Shown here piece after piece: positions 49,626 to 60,372 of a stretch of DNA of 64,000 bases. Made by a program: the position numbers and the translations under genes. The notes under the pieces were generated by a model. That model saw only the letters and a list, made by a program, of their open reading frames with translations, did not search any database and was not told where the DNA came from. How positions within the stretch are numbered: position 1 is the stretch's first letter; every line of letters starts with the position of its first letter. The DNA lies in the NCBI RefSeq assembly GCF_902832885.1, contig NZ_CADFDK010000016.1:1-64000 (forward strand), given 5' to 3'. Origin of the DNA: Burkholderia seminalis DSM 23518 (lineage in GTDB: Bacteria; Pseudomonadota; Gammaproteobacteria; Burkholderiales; Burkholderiaceae).

Positions 49626-50555
49626 TCAGTGCTTGAGGCGGCCGAGCAGCAGGAACTCCATCAGCGCCTTCTGCACGTGCAGCCGGTTTTCCGCCTCGTC
49701 CCACACGACGCTCTGCGGGCCGTCGATCACGCCGGCCGTCACTTCCTCGCCGCGGTGCGCGGGCAGGCAGTGCATGAAGAGGGCGTCCGGGTTCGCATGG
49801 CCCATCATTTCCTCGTCGACGCACCAGTCGGCGAACGCCTGCTTGCGGGCCTCGTTCTCGGCCTCGAAGCCCATGCTCGTCCACACGTCGGTGGTGACGA
49901 GGTCGGCGCCCTTGCACGCTTCGTTCGGATCGTCGAACACCTCGTAAAACGGCGCGCTGTCGGGCGACACGAGCTTCATGTCGAGCGCATAGCCGGGCGG
50001 CGTGGACAGGCGCAGCTTGAAGCCGAGGATCTGCGCGGCCTCGATCCACGTGTAGAGCATGTTGTTCGCGTCGCCGACCCATGCGACGGTCTTGCCGGCG
50101 ATCGGACCACGGTGCTCGTAGTACGTGAAGATGTCGGCGAGCACCTGGCACGGGTGGTACTCGTTCGTCAGGCCGTTGATCACCGGCACGCGGGAGTTGT
50201 CCGCGAAGCGCTTGATGACCTCCTGCTCGAACGTGCGGATCATGATGATGTCGACCATCCGCGAGATGACCTGCGCGGAATCCTCGACCGGTTCGCCGCG
50301 GCCGAGCTGCGTGTCGCGCGTGCTCATGAAGACGGCGTGGCCGCCGAGCTGGAAGATCCCGGCCTCGAACGACAGGCGCGTGCGCGTCGAGCTCTTCTCG
50401 AAGATCATCGCGAGCGTGCGGTCGTGCAGCGGGTGGTAGGTCTCGTAGTTCTTGAACTTGCGCTTCAGGATACCCGTGCGCTCGAGCACGTACTCGTAAT
50501 CTTCCAGCGAGAAATCCTTGAACTGCAGGTAGTGACGAATGGTTTTGGCGGTCAT
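49626..50555 (-). CDS. argF: Ornithine carbamoyltransferase
   Basis: 309 aa. It makes citrulline from ornithine and carbamoyl phosphate in arginine synthesis. Carbamoyl-phosphate site SSTRTR at 55-60, ornithine-site region DVWTSMGFE and the FMHCLPAHRG loop. Length is that of anabolic OTCases. The start MTAKTIRHYLQF at 50555 is standard; the in-frame extension upstream crosses a DnaA-box-like site and promoter region. Stand-alone gene. Confidence 0.95.
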   Translation of the reverse strand: MTAKTIRHYLQFKDFSLEDYEYVLERTGILKRKFKNYETYHPLHDRTLAMIFEKSSTRTRLSFEAGIFQLGGHAVFMSTRDTQLGRGEPVEDSAQVISRMVDIIMIRTFEQEVIKRFADNSRVPVINGLTNEYHPCQVLADIFTYYEHRGPIAGKTVAWVGDANNMLYTWIEAAQILGFKLRLSTPPGYALDMKLVSPDSAPFYEVFDDPNEACKGADLVTTDVWTSMGFEAENEARKQAFADWCVDEEMMGHANPDALFMHCLPAHRGEEVTAGVIDGPQSVVWDEAENRLHVQKALMEFLLLGRLKH

Positions 50556-50968
50556 GAAGCGAAATACGGCGGGTTTCACCCGGCAGCGAGGCCGGACGGC
50601 GCCGCCGTCGGGTGTGGATAACTCAAAGCAGCATAAAGGATTTTCTGTGCTTTGACGAGCCGCGGAGCGAAGCGGGGCACGATCGAGGCGGGCGGCGGAC
50701 AGCACGGGAAGGGGGCGGTCGGGACGACGCGCGATGGCGCGCTGCGGTATAATCCAAAAGTTTTCTTCAGCCCGGCAGGCAAGGCTTTTCGCGCTCTGCC
50801 GGACACAAGCCGTGCGCTGCACAAATCCGGTGCAGTCCGCCGGCGGCGCGCACCGGCGTCCCGTTTTCGGGATATCGGAACGCTTGTGCCGCCGTCCGTT
50901 CCAGCTTTGTGTTCGCGTATCCAGGCGCTGTTGCCTGGACATCGCCGGGCCGTCACTTGGGTAACCAC
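50556..50968. other. Divergent argF/DUF3579 control region with long structured leader
   Basis: 413 bases without a supported gene. It holds a perfect DnaA box (TGTGGATAA, 50613-50621) and a perfect -10 TATAAT at 50748-50753 for the plus strand. Transcription from there would give a leader of about 205 bases before the DUF3579 start. The leader can form several hairpins: CCGGCAG...CTGCCGG, CCCGTTTTCGGG and TCCAGGC-GCTGTT-GCCTGGA. Confidence 0.55.
50748..50753 (+). promoter_or_regulatory. -10 hexamer of the DUF3579 gene
   Basis: Perfect TATAAT in a GC-rich context, about 215 bases before the start codon; -35 weak. Confidence 0.5.
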
Positions 50969-51289
50969 ATGGCTGAAACCCCTCCGACCGAATTCTTCAT
51001 CCAGGGCATCACGAAAGACGGGAAAAAGTTTCGCCCGAGCGACTGGTCGGAACGTCTGGCCGGTGTGATGGCCTGCTTCGGGCCGGGGGCGAGTGGGCCG
51101 AATGCGCGTCTCAAGTATTCGCTGTACGTGCGCCCGACGATGCTCGGCGACCTGAAGTGCGTGATTCTCGATTCGCGGTTGCGCGACATCGAACCGATGG
51201 CTTTCGATTTCGTGCTGAATTTCGCGAAGGACAACAACCTCGTCGTCACCGAGGCGTGCGAGCTGCCGGACTACAACACGAAGAAGTGA
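50969..51289 (+). CDS. DUF3579 domain protein
   Basis: 106 aa conserved betaproteobacterial protein: TEFFIQGITKDGKKFRPSDWSERL, VMACFG and LRDIEPMAFDFVLNFAKDNNL. Function unknown; the fold looks like a small alpha/beta protein without catalytic motif. The start MAETPP at 50969 fits the family; an upstream in-frame Met at 50909 lies in the leader. Followed by a perfect-palindrome terminator shared with rpsT. Confidence 0.85.
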   Translation: MAETPPTEFFIQGITKDGKKFRPSDWSERLAGVMACFGPGASGPNARLKYSLYVRPTMLGDLKCVILDSRLRDIEPMAFDFVLNFAKDNNLVVTEACELPDYNTKK

Positions 51290-51365
51290 TGCCGGCAGGC
51301 GAGGGCGCAGGCTGCGCCCGCCGCGGCAAGACCCGCCGCCCCGCGTGATGCGCGGGCGACAGGCA

Positions 51366-51396
51366 ACAAAAAAGCCCGCCTAGGCGGGCTTTTTTG
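51366..51396. terminator. Bidirectional terminator between DUF3579 gene and rpsT
   Basis: Perfect palindrome of A6-GCCCGCC, TA, GGCGGGC-T6 at 51368-51395. Confidence 0.92.
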
Positions 51397-51441
51397 CGAT
51401 CGCAGGAAACAGGAACGCCCGCGCGAGCGGGCGCACCGGAT

Positions 51442-51714
51442 TTACGCTGCTGCCTGCAGACCCTTGACGGCTGCGGCGAGGCGGCTCTTGCTGCGAGCGG
51501 CCTTGTTCTTGTGAACGATCTTCTTGTCGGCGATCGTGTCGATCGTCTTCACGGCAGCCTTGAACAGCTCGGCAGCCTTTGCTTGGTCGCCGGCTTCAAC
51601 AGCCTTGCGAACCGACTTGATCGCGGTACGGAATTTCGAGCGCAGCGCCGAGTTGTGCGAGTTTGCCTTCGCGGCCTGGCGGGCGCGCTTGCGTGCTTGT
51701 GCGGAGTTAGCCAT
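51442..51714 (-). CDS. rpsT: 30S ribosomal protein S20
   Basis: 90 aa, highly basic three-helix protein: [16 protein letters not shown] at the start and [18 protein letters not shown] near the end. It binds 16S rRNA early in 30S assembly. Usual start and length. Divergent from murJ, a common arrangement in betaproteobacteria. A good promoter lies about 175 bases upstream. Confidence 0.97.
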   Translation of the reverse strand: MANSAQARKRARQAAKANSHNSALRSKFRTAIKSVRKAVEAGDQAKAAELFKAAVKTIDTIADKKIVHKNKAARSKSRLAAAVKGLQAAA

Positions 51715-51889
51715 GACGGTTCCTTATCCTGTCCTGTTTCCAGAGCTTGGAGCCTGACGGCCAAGCGCTGCTTTTCGATCCGTCCCCTGAGAACGATTGC
51801 CCAGGGGCGCATAAAAAAACGGTGATTTTAACCGAGGCAGGGACATGAAAACGGCAGTTGCCGCGCATGTACGAGCCCAGAAACCGGCG

Positions 51890-51919
51890 ATTATAGCAAC
51901 AAAATCAAGCGAGTGGCAA
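51890..51919 (-). promoter_or_regulatory. rpsT promoter
   Basis: On the minus strand TTGCCA (51919-51914), 18-bp spacer, TATAAT (51895-51890). It gives an untranslated leader of about 170 bases; S20 is known to control its own translation in E. coli. Confidence 0.65.
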
Positions 51920-52003
51920 GTTCGAAGTGATACCCGCGGGACGAGGCGCCGGCTGCCGCTGCGCTTTTCGGCGTCGGCCGCTGGCCGGGTCGCGCAACGT
52001 CCG

Positions 52004-52009
52004 TATAAT
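52004..52009 (+). promoter_or_regulatory. -10 hexamer just before murJ
   Basis: Perfect TATAAT with only nine bases between it and the murJ ATG, and no Shine-Dalgarno: a leaderless or near-leaderless start. Confidence 0.5.
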
Positions 52010-52018
52010 AAGCGCCCC

Positions 52019-53569
52019 ATGAATCTATTCCGAGCCCTGCTGACGGTCAGCGGCTTCACGCTGCTGTCGCGCGTGACCGGACTGGCCCGCGAGACGCTGA
52101 TCGCCCGTGCGTTCGGCGCCAGTCAATACACCGACGCGTTCTACGTCGCCTTCCGCATTCCGAACCTGCTGCGCCGCCTGTCCGCCGAAGGCGCGTTCTC
52201 GCAGGCGTTCGTGCCGATCCTCGCCGAGTTCAAGAACCAGCAGGGGCACGATGCGACGAAGGCGCTCGTCGACGCGATGTCCACCGTGCTCGCGTGGGCG
52301 CTTGCCGTGCTGTCGGTCGTCGGGATCGCCGGCGCGTCGTGGGTCGTGTTCGCGGTCGCGTCCGGCCTGCACACCGACGGCCAGGCGTTTCCGCTCGCGG
52401 TCACGATGACGCAGATCATGTTCCCGTACATCGTGTTCATCTCGCTGACGACGCTCGCGTCCGGCGTGCTCAACACGTACAAGAGCTTCTCGCTGCCCGC
52501 GTTCGCGCCGGTGCTGCTCAACGTCGCGTTCATTGCCGCGGCCGTGTTCGTCGCGCCGCACCTGAAGGTGCCGGTCTACGCGCTCGCGTGGGCCGTCATC
52601 GTCGGCGGCGTGCTGCAGTTCCTCGTGCAGCTGCCGGGGCTGAAGAAGATCGACATGGTGCCGCTGATCGGCCTGAACCCGCTGCGCGCGCTGCGTCACC
52701 CGGGCGTGAAGCGCGTGCTCGCGAAAATGGTGCCCGCGACGTTCGCGGTGTCGGTCGCGCAACTGTCGCTGATCATCAACACCAATATCGCGTCGCGGCT
52801 CGGGCAGGGCGCCGTGTCGTGGATCAACTACGCCGACCGCCTGATGGAATTCCCGACGGCGCTGCTGGGTGTCGCGCTCGGCACGATCCTGCTGCCGAGC
52901 CTGTCGAAGGCGCACGTCGACGCCGATTCGCACGAATATTCCGCGCTGCTCGACTGGGGGCTGCGCGTCACGTTCCTGCTCGCGGCGCCGAGCGCACTCG
53001 CGCTGTTCTTCTTCGCGACGCCGCTCACCGCGACGCTATTCAACTACGGCAAGTTCGACGCGCATACCGTCACGATGGTCTCGCGCGCGCTCGCGACCTA
53101 CGGGATCGGCCTTGTCGGCATCATCCTGATCAAGATCCTCGCGCCGGGCTTCTATGCGAAGCAGGACATCAAGACGCCCGTGAAGATCGCGATCGGCGTG
53201 CTGATCGTCACGCAGCTCTCGAACTACGTGTTCGTGCCGCTGATCGGCCACGCGGGCCTCACGCTGAGCATCGGCGTCGGCGCGTGCCTGAACTCGCTGC
53301 TGCTGTTCTTCGGGCTGCGCAAGCGCGGCATCTACCAGCCTTCGCCGGGCTGGCTGCGCTTCTTCATGCAGCTCGTCGGCGCGGCGCTCGTGCTCGCGGG
53401 CCTGATGCACTGGTGCGCGATCAGCTTCGACTGGACCGGGATGCGCACGCAGCCGCTCGAGCGCATTGCGCTGATGGCGGCGTGCCTCGTGCTGTTCGCT
53501 GCACTATATTTCGGTATGTTGTGGGTGATGGGCTTCAAATACGCTTACTTCAGAAGGCGCGCAAAGTGA
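52019..53569 (+). CDS. murJ: Lipid II flippase MurJ
   Basis: 516 aa MOP-superfamily membrane protein with 14 hydrophobic helices. It moves lipid II across the inner membrane for peptidoglycan synthesis. Start MNLFRALLTVSGFTLLSRVTGLARE and TDAFYVAFRIPNLLRRLSAEGAFSQAFVP are diagnostic. The ATG at 52019 matches the family start. Its stop overlaps the GTG of the next gene (GTGA). Confidence 0.95.
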   Translation: MNLFRALLTVSGFTLLSRVTGLARETLIARAFGASQYTDAFYVAFRIPNLLRRLSAEGAFSQAFVPILAEFKNQQGHDATKALVDAMSTVLAWALAVLSVVGIAGASWVVFAVASGLHTDGQAFPLAVTMTQIMFPYIVFISLTTLASGVLNTYKSFSLPAFAPVLLNVAFIAAAVFVAPHLKVPVYALAWAVIVGGVLQFLVQLPGLKKIDMVPLIGLNPLRALRHPGVKRVLAKMVPATFAVSVAQLSLIINTNIASRLGQGAVSWINYADRLMEFPTALLGVALGTILLPSLSKAHVDADSHEYSALLDWGLRVTFLLAAPSALALFFFATPLTATLFNYGKFDAHTVTMVSRALATYGIGLVGIILIKILAPGFYAKQDIKTPVKIAIGVLIVTQLSNYVFVPLIGHAGLTLSIGVGACLNSLLLFFGLRKRGIYQPSPGWLRFFMQLVGAALVLAGLMHWCAISFDWTGMRTQPLERIALMAACLVLFAALYFGMLWVMGFKYAYFRRRAK

Positions 53570-54420
53570 CGACCGCAATGACCCGCGTCCTCGACTACTT
53601 CAGCACGCTCGTGGCGGACGACGACAGTCTGCCCGTCACGGAAACCGCGCTGTCGCTGGCGCAGGACGCGTATCCCGACCTCGACCTGCAGGGCACGCTG
53701 GCCGAACTCGACATGCTGGCGGCGCGATTGCGCCGGCGGCTCGCCGACGATGCGGACCTGAAGGGCCGCGTCGCCGCGCTGAACGATTTCTTCTTCCGCG
53801 AACTCGGCTTCGCCTGCAATCACAACGATTACTACGACCCCGATAACAGCCACCTGAACGCCGTGCTGAAGCGGCGGCGCGGGATTCCGATCTCGCTGTC
53901 GGTGCTGTACCTGGAGCTCGCCGAGCAGATCGGCGTGCCGGCGCGCGGCGTGTCGTTCCCCGGCCATTTCCTGCTGCGCGTCACGCTGCCGGACGGCGAT
54001 CTGATCATCGATCCGACCAACGGCCATTCGCTGTCCGAGGCCGAGATGGTCGAGATGCTCGAGCCGTACGTCGCGCGCGCGGCCGGCGCGGTCGACAGCG
54101 CGTTGCGCGCGCTGCTGCAACCGGCGACGAGCCGCGAGATCATCGCGCGGATGCTGCGCAACCTGAAGACGATCTATCTGCAGACGGAACGCTGGCAGCG
54201 GCTGCTCGCGGTACAGCAGCGGCTCGTGATCCTGTTGCCCGAGCAGCTCGACGAGGTGCGCGACCGCGGCTTCGCGTATGCGCGGCTCGACTACCTGCGC
54301 CCCGCGCTCGAGGATCTCGAGCAGTATCTGGGCGAGCGGCCGGAGGCGGACGACGCGACCGTCGTCGAATCGCAGGTCACCGAATTGCGGCAGCGGATGC
54401 AACGCGACGGCGAGGACTGA
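53566..54420 (+). CDS. SirB1-family transglutaminase-like/TPR protein
   Basis: 284 aa. N-terminal transglutaminase-like domain (about 35-190) with RRRGIPISLSVLYLELAEQIGVPARGVSFPGHFLLR, then TPR-type helices with LLAVQQRLVILLP. The classic catalytic Cys is absent (Ser-Val in SLSVLYLEL), so it is probably non-enzymatic; function unknown. The GTG at 53566 overlaps the murJ stop and has AAGG upstream; an ATG at 53578 is the alternative. Coupling to murJ hints at a cell-envelope link. Confidence 0.85.
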   Translation: MTTAMTRVLDYFSTLVADDDSLPVTETALSLAQDAYPDLDLQGTLAELDMLAARLRRRLADDADLKGRVAALNDFFFRELGFACNHNDYYDPDNSHLNAVLKRRRGIPISLSVLYLELAEQIGVPARGVSFPGHFLLRVTLPDGDLIIDPTNGHSLSEAEMVEMLEPYVARAAGAVDSALRALLQPATSREIIARMLRNLKTIYLQTERWQRLLAVQQRLVILLPEQLDEVRDRGFAYARLDYLRPALEDLEQYLGERPEADDATVVESQVTELRQRMQRDGED

Positions 54421-54450
54421 GCCGCCGTCGCACCGTTGCAGGAACGAGCA

Positions 54451-54478
54451 AGAACGCCCGCATCGCGGGCGTTTTTCT
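54451..54478. terminator. Terminator between SirB1-family gene and SDR gene
   Basis: Stem AACGCCCGC / GCGGGCGTT with loop ATC, then TTTTCTTG on the plus strand. Confidence 0.85.
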
Positions 54479-54485
54479 TGTGCGC

Positions 54486-55244
54486 TTACTTCGGCTGCAT
54501 CCGGATCGCGCCGTCGAGGCGGATCACTTCGCCGTTGAGCATCGGATTCTCGACGATCTGGCGGACCAGCATCGCGTATTCGGCCGGTTTGCCGAGCCGC
54601 GGCGGGAACGGCACCATCGCGCCGAGCGCGTCCTGCACGTCCTGCGGCATGCCGAGCAGCATCGGCGTCTCGAACAGGCCGGGCGCGATCGTCATCACGC
54701 GAATGCCGCTGCGCGACAGGTCGCGCGCGATCGGCAGCGTCATGCCGGCGACACCGGCCTTGGATGCCGCGTACGCGGCCTGGCCGATTTGTCCGTCGAA
54801 GGCGGCGACCGACGCGGTGCTGACGATCACGCCGCGCTCGCCTTCCGCGGTCGGCGCGGTCGCGGCCATCGCGGCGGCCGCGAGCCGGATCATGTTGAAC
54901 GTGCCGACGAGGTTCACGTTGATCGTCTTCGCGAACACGTCGAGCGGATGAGCGCCGTCCTTGCCGACGGTTTTCGCGGCCGGCGCGATGCCCGCGCAGT
55001 TCACGAGGCCGCGCAGCGTGCCCGCGCGTGTCGCCGCGTCGACGGCGGCCTGTGCGTCGGCCTCGCTCGACACGTCGCAGCGTACGAATATGCCGCCCAG
55101 TTCGGTCGCGAGCGCGGTGCCGGCCGCTTCGTTCAGGTCGGCGAGCACGACCGTGCCGCCGGCCTGCGCGAGCATTCGCGCGGTGCCGGCGCCGAGGCCC
55201 GATGCACCGCCCGTGATCAGAAACACGTTGCCGCGAATTTCCAT
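54486..55244 (-). CDS. Short-chain dehydrogenase, 3-hydroxyacyl-CoA dehydrogenase type 2-like
   Basis: 252 aa classical SDR close in layout to HSD17B10/FadB2-type 3-hydroxyacyl-CoA (or 2-methyl-3-hydroxybutyryl-CoA) dehydrogenases. [46 protein letters not shown] with catalytic Ser/Tyr/Lys and [13 protein letters not shown]. Ends with [15 protein letters not shown], typical of that subgroup. It likely acts in fatty-acid or isoleucine breakdown. GGAG precedes the ATG. Stand-alone. Confidence 0.88.
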   Translation of the reverse strand: MEIRGNVFLITGGASGLGAGTARMLAQAGGTVVLADLNEAAGTALATELGGIFVRCDVSSEADAQAAVDAATRAGTLRGLVNCAGIAPAAKTVGKDGAHPLDVFAKTINVNLVGTFNMIRLAAAAMAATAPTAEGERGVIVSTASVAAFDGQIGQAAYAASKAGVAGMTLPIARDLSRSGIRVMTIAPGLFETPMLLGMPQDVQDALGAMVPFPPRLGKPAEYAMLVRQIVENPMLNGEVIRLDGAIRMQPK

Positions 55245-55386
55245 GACTGTCTCCGTGTCGACCGCCCTTGGCGCTTCAGCGCCTAGGGAGGTCCCGTGCA
55301 AAGCGGTTATTCCGTCCGATGCCGATTGTACGGGGCGTCGTCGCGCGGAGGCGATACAAGCATGGTCCTTCGAATCCCGGCCAGGC

Positions 55387-55416
55387 GAAAAAAAGCCGCC
55401 CGGAAAGGGCGGCTTC
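55387..55416 (-). terminator. Terminator after adk
   Basis: On the minus strand AAGCCGCCC-TTTCC-GGGCGGCTT followed by seven T. Confidence 0.9.
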
Positions 55417-55437
55417 TGCGGATGCGCGACGCGTGGC

Positions 55438-56250
<813 letters not shown>

Positions 56251-56308
56251 TCAAGCGAGAACGCGCTGGTCGCGGACGGCTCGCACAATCGCCTGATTAT
56301 GCCACGGG

Positions 56309-57100
56309 TTATTTTGAACCCGGCCGAAAAAGGGCCTGCACGCGCGCGAGATCGGCCGGCGTATCGATCCCGGCTTCGGGCGCGGACTCGGTGATCCGCA
56401 CCGCGATGCGCTCGCCGTGCCACAGCGCGCGCAGCTGTTCGAGCTGCTCGGCCTGTTCGATCGGCGCCTGCGCGAGCGACGGATAAGTGCGCAGGAAACG
56501 TGCGCGATAGGCATAGAGGCCGATGTGCCGATAGACCGGGAAAGCCGGCGCAGGCATGGCCGCGACGTCCGGCCAGTGCGGCTGGTACGCGTCGCGGCTC
56601 CACGGAATCGGCGCGCGCGAGAAGTACAGCGCGACGCTTTGCGCGTCGAGCGCGACCTTCACGACGTTCGGGTTGAACACGTCGGCCGCGTCGTGGATCG
56701 GGTGGGCGGCGGTCGCGATCGCGCAGGCCGGATGCGCGGCCAGGTGCGACGCTACGTCGCGCACCAGCACGGGGTCGATCAGCGGCTCGTCGCCCTGCAC
56801 GTTGACGACGACTGTGTCGTCGCTCCACCCGAAGGCCGCCGCGACTTCCGCGAGCCGGTCGGTGCCGGACGGATGGTCGGCACGCGTGAGCACCGCTTCG
56901 AAGCCGTGGTCGCGCGCCGCGTCGAGCACGCTCTGCGCGTCGGAGGCGACGAGCACCTGCCGTGCGCCCGCCTCGCGCGCGCGCTCGGCGACACGCACGA
57001 CCATCGGCTTGCCGCCGAGATCGGCGAGCGGCTTGTTCGGCAGGCGCGTCGACGCGAGCCGGGCGGGAATGACGGCGATGAAGGGTTGCGGGTGAGTCAT
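56309..57100 (-). CDS. kdsB: 3-deoxy-manno-octulosonate cytidylyltransferase
   Basis: 263 aa nucleotidyltransferase activating KDO with CTP for lipopolysaccharide core. [24 protein letters not shown] at the N-terminus, [12 protein letters not shown] and the HIGLYAYR block are diagnostic. Part of a lipid-A/KDO cluster with the Trm112-like gene and lpxK upstream. Confidence 0.96.
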   Translation of the reverse strand: MTHPQPFIAVIPARLASTRLPNKPLADLGGKPMVVRVAERAREAGARQVLVASDAQSVLDAARDHGFEAVLTRADHPSGTDRLAEVAAAFGWSDDTVVVNVQGDEPLIDPVLVRDVASHLAAHPACAIATAAHPIHDAADVFNPNVVKVALDAQSVALYFSRAPIPWSRDAYQPHWPDVAAMPAPAFPVYRHIGLYAYRARFLRTYPSLAQAPIEQAEQLEQLRALWHGERIAVRITESAPEAGIDTPADLARVQALFRPGSK

Positions 57101-57193
57101 CGGGGTGAGCGGTGAGAAGAACGGGGCAGGCGGCGCGTCCGGAACCGGGCGGCCGGCAGGGTTCGGCGCCCCGGCCGGGGCGCCGCGGGCGGC

Positions 57194-57388
57194 TTAGCGG
57201 CCGGCCGGATCAACCGGCGTGCCTTCGACGGTCTGGCGCGCTTCGTCGACGAGCATCACAGGGATGCCGTCGCGGATCGGGTAGGCGAGCTTGTCCGCAT
57301 TGCAGATCAGCTCCTGCGCGGCGCGGTCGTAGTGGAGCGGGCCTTTGCAGATAGGGCACACAATGATTTCAAGCAGGCGAGCGTCCAC
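57194..57388 (-). CDS. Trm112-family small zinc-ribbon protein (UPF0434)
   Basis: 64 aa. [40 protein letters not shown]: the usual YcaR/Trm112-like protein between lpxK and kdsB. It uses GTG at 57388 with GGAG seven bases upstream. It overlaps the lpxK 3' end by 20 bases. Eukaryotic Trm112 activates methyltransferases; bacterial role unclear. Confidence 0.92.
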   Translation of the reverse strand: MDARLLEIIVCPICKGPLHYDRAAQELICNADKLAYPIRDGIPVMLVDEARQTVEGTPVDPAGR

Positions 57389-58397
57389 GGAGTTTCTCCA
57401 CAACGAGGGCAATGAGGCGAGGGTCGAGCGCGGCTTCGACGGGGACGACCCACAGTCGGGCATCGCGCCAGGAAGCGCCCAATTTTACTGCATCCTTCTC
57501 GGTGATCAGGATTGCATCGACCGCGTCGTCGATGAACGGATTGTCGGCGAACGCGTAGTGGTCGGGCAGCGCGCGCGTCGCCGGCGCGAGACCGGCCGCG
57601 CGCAGCGTCGCGAAAAAGCGTTCCGGCGCGCCGATGCCGGCCGCGGCGAGCACGCGCTCGTTGGCGAACTGCGACAGCGGACGGCGCAGCGCCGGCTGGT
57701 CGAGGTGCCAGGCGGCGCCCGGCGTCAGCGCGAGCGCGTAGGTATCGGGCCACGGCGGCAGCGTGCCGCTGTACGGGTCGTTGACGAGCGTCGCGTCGCG
57801 GTGCCGCGACAACGGCTCGCGCAGCGGCCCGGCCGGCAGCAGGAAGCCGTTGCCGCCGAGCCGGTGGTCGAACACGACGAGCTCGACCGTGCGCGCGAGG
57901 CGGTAGTGCTGCAGGCCGTCGTCGCTGACGATCACGTCGACGTCCGGGTGCGCGGCGCGCAGCGCCCGCGCGGCCGCGACGCGGTCGGGGCACACCCATA
58001 CGGGCGCACCGGTGCGGCGGGCGATCAGCAGCGGTTCGTCGCCGGCCGCGCTCGCGCGCGACGCCGGCGTGACGGCGGTCGGCGCCGTCACGTTCGCGCC
58101 GTAGCCGCGCGACACGACGCCGGGCGTGAAGCCGGCCGCGCGCAACGCGTCGACGAGTGCGATCACGGTCGGTGTCTTGCCGGTGCCGCCGACGGTCACG
58201 TTGCCGACCACGACCACGGGCACGCCGACGTCGACCGGCTTTTTCCAGCCCTGCGTGTAAGCGGTGCGTCGCAGCGCCGCGCACAGGCCGAACACGCAGG
58301 CGAACGGCGTGAGCGCCCAGGCGAGCGCGCCGCGCCGCTGCCATTCGCGTGTCAGGTGCGCTTCGAGCCGCGCGAGCGGGCCGCCGGGCGCGCTCAT
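57369..58397 (-). CDS. lpxK: Tetraacyldisaccharide 4'-kinase
   Basis: 342 aa membrane-associated kinase that phosphorylates the lipid A precursor. N-terminal hydrophobic segment (about 20-40), P-loop [18 protein letters not shown] and DDGLQHYRL are signatures. First gene of lpxK-Trm112-kdsB. The ATG at 58397 is preceded only by a weak Shine-Dalgarno. No MsbA gene is adjacent in the window. Confidence 0.95.
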   Translation of the reverse strand: MSAPGGPLARLEAHLTREWQRRGALAWALTPFACVFGLCAALRRTAYTQGWKKPVDVGVPVVVVGNVTVGGTGKTPTVIALVDALRAAGFTPGVVSRGYGANVTAPTAVTPASRASAAGDEPLLIARRTGAPVWVCPDRVAAARALRAAHPDVDVIVSDDGLQHYRLARTVELVVFDHRLGGNGFLLPAGPLREPLSRHRDATLVNDPYSGTLPPWPDTYALALTPGAAWHLDQPALRRPLSQFANERVLAAAGIGAPERFFATLRAAGLAPATRALPDHYAFADNPFIDDAVDAILITEKDAVKLGASWRDARLWVVPVEAALDPRLIALVVEKLRGRSPA

Positions 58398-58847
58398 CGG
58401 GCCGGGCGCGGCGCATCGTGCGCCGCGGCGTGGGACGGATTCGTCAAGGCGGATTCTCCGTTGGGCGGCGCGTGCCGCGGGGTCTGCGGAAGGCGGCACT
58501 CTAGCGCGCCGCGGGCGGCCGCGGCAAGCGCGGCCGGCCGACGCGGCTCGCGGGGCCGGATCGGGACGGGCTGTGGATAACTCTGTGAAAAACTCCCCGC
58601 CCGAGCACCTCAAACGCCCGCCGGGCGGGCATCGAATCGGATGAGAATCATTTCGAAAGATTTAAAAATATATAAAAATCAATGCGTTATCGTCAATCGT
58701 CTGGGTTTTCCAGCGGTTTTAATGCGTTTTACGCGGAAGATTGCCAGAGTGTGGACACCTTCCGCGTGCCGCGGCGAATGCGGCCGGCGCTGGACGCCGC
58801 GCGCGTGTCGGACTATCGTGTCGCCGCCAGCATTCATCCGACCGCCC
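58398..58847. other. lpxK-xseA divergent control region
   Basis: 450 bases without a supported gene. Contains a perfect DnaA box TGTGGATAA at 58572-58580, a GC palindrome around 58614-58630, then an unusually AT-rich patch (58640-58700) that starts with TGAGAATCATTTC, similar to a Fur box. Confidence 0.5.
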
Positions 58848-60230
58848 ATGCTTTCCGACACCCCTTTTTCCGCACCCGGCGCGACGCGCGGCGGCGACGA
58901 CGTGATTCCCGTTTCGGCGCTCAATCGCGCGATTTCGACGATGCTCGAGCGTTCGTTTCCGCTGTTGTGGATTTCGGGCGAAGTGTCGAATTTCACGCGC
59001 GCCGCGAGCGGCCACTGGTATTTCTCGATCAAGGACCAGCAGGCGCAGATGCGCTGCGTGATGTTCCGCGGCCGGGCGCAGTATGCGGAATTCACGCCGC
59101 GCGAAGGCGACCGGATCGAGGTGCGCGCGGTCGTCACGATGTACGAGCCGCGCGGCGAAGTGCAGCTCAATGTCGAGGCCGTGCGGCGCACCGGGCAGGG
59201 GCGCCTGTACGAGGCGTTCCTGCGGCTGAAGGCGCAGCTCGAAGGCGAGGGCCTGTTCGCGCCCGAGCGCAAGCGGCCGCTGCCGGCGCATCCGCGTGCG
59301 ATCGGCATCGTCACGTCGCTGCAGGCCGCCGCGCTGCGCGACGTGCTGACCACGCTCGCCCGCCGCGCGCCGCACATTCCGGTGATCGTCTATCCGGCGC
59401 CCGTGCAGGGCGCCGGGTCCGCCGAGAAGCTCGTCGCGGCCGTCGAGGCCGCGAATGCGCGCCGGGAGGTCGACGTGCTGCTGGTCTGCCGCGGCGGCGG
59501 CTCGATCGAGGATCTGTGGTCGTTCAACGACGAAGCGCTGGCGCGCGCGATCGCGGCGAGCGAATTGCCGGTCGTGAGCGGCGTCGGGCACGAAACCGAT
59601 TTCACGATCGCGGATTTCGCGGCCGACGTGCGCGCGCCGACGCCCACCGGCGCGGCCGAGCTCGCGAGCCCGCAGCGCGCGCTGCTGCTGCGCGAGGTCG
59701 ACGACCGCCGGCGTGCGCTCGCGCGCGGCATGGCGCGCCGGCTCGAGCAGCGCGCGCAGCAGCTCGACTGGCTCTCGCGCCGGCTCGTGAGCCCGGCCGA
59801 GCGGCTGCAGCGGCAGCGTACGCACGTCGAGCAACTCGCGGTGCGGCTTGCGTCGGCGGCGTCGCGGCCGGTGCGCGATGCGCGTGCGCGTTTCGCGCTC
59901 GTGCAGCTGCGCTGGCAGCGCGCGCGGCCCGATCCGTCGCAGGCGCGCCAGGCGCTCGCGGGGCTGTCGCAACGGCTCGCGGTTGCGTGGCAGCGCCGTC
60001 ACGAACGCGACACGGCGCGCGTGTCGGCCTGTGCGGCGCGGCTCGAGGTGCTGAGTCCGCAGCGCACGCTCGAGCGCGGCTATGCGGCGCTGATCGATGC
60101 GCAGACGGGCCGCGCGGTGCGCGCGCCGAACGCGCTGAAGCCGCAGCGGCGCCTGACCGTGCATCTCGCCGAAGGCTCGGCCGACGTGTCGCTCGCCGAC
60201 GTGCAGCCGCGGCTGACCGATACGATCTGA
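58848..60230 (+). CDS. xseA: Exodeoxyribonuclease VII large subunit
   Basis: 460 aa. N-terminal OB-fold (about 25-125: [30 protein letters not shown]), catalytic domain with [34 protein letters not shown] and [29 protein letters not shown], then a long coiled coil. It degrades single-stranded DNA with XseB, whose gene is not here. ATG at 58848 begins MLSDTPF; longer in-frame sequence upstream lies in the control region. Confidence 0.94.
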   Translation: MLSDTPFSAPGATRGGDDVIPVSALNRAISTMLERSFPLLWISGEVSNFTRAASGHWYFSIKDQQAQMRCVMFRGRAQYAEFTPREGDRIEVRAVVTMYEPRGEVQLNVEAVRRTGQGRLYEAFLRLKAQLEGEGLFAPERKRPLPAHPRAIGIVTSLQAAALRDVLTTLARRAPHIPVIVYPAPVQGAGSAEKLVAAVEAANARREVDVLLVCRGGGSIEDLWSFNDEALARAIAASELPVVSGVGHETDFTIADFAADVRAPTPTGAAELASPQRALLLREVDDRRRALARGMARRLEQRAQQLDWLSRRLVSPAERLQRQRTHVEQLAVRLASAASRPVRDARARFALVQLRWQRARPDPSQARQALAGLSQRLAVAWQRRHERDTARVSACAARLEVLSPQRTLERGYAALIDAQTGRAVRAPNALKPQRRLTVHLAEGSADVSLADVQPRLTDTI

Positions 60231-60372
60231 CGTAATCGCCGTAAGGCGGGCGAAGGCCGCCGCAACGGACGCATCGTGCGCGGGAACGGATGCTGCGCAT
60301 CGTCGGGTTCGTCCTGCCGGACGCCGCGCGAACATCGCTTTTCCGCATACCGCGGATAAATGGCCCGCGAGT

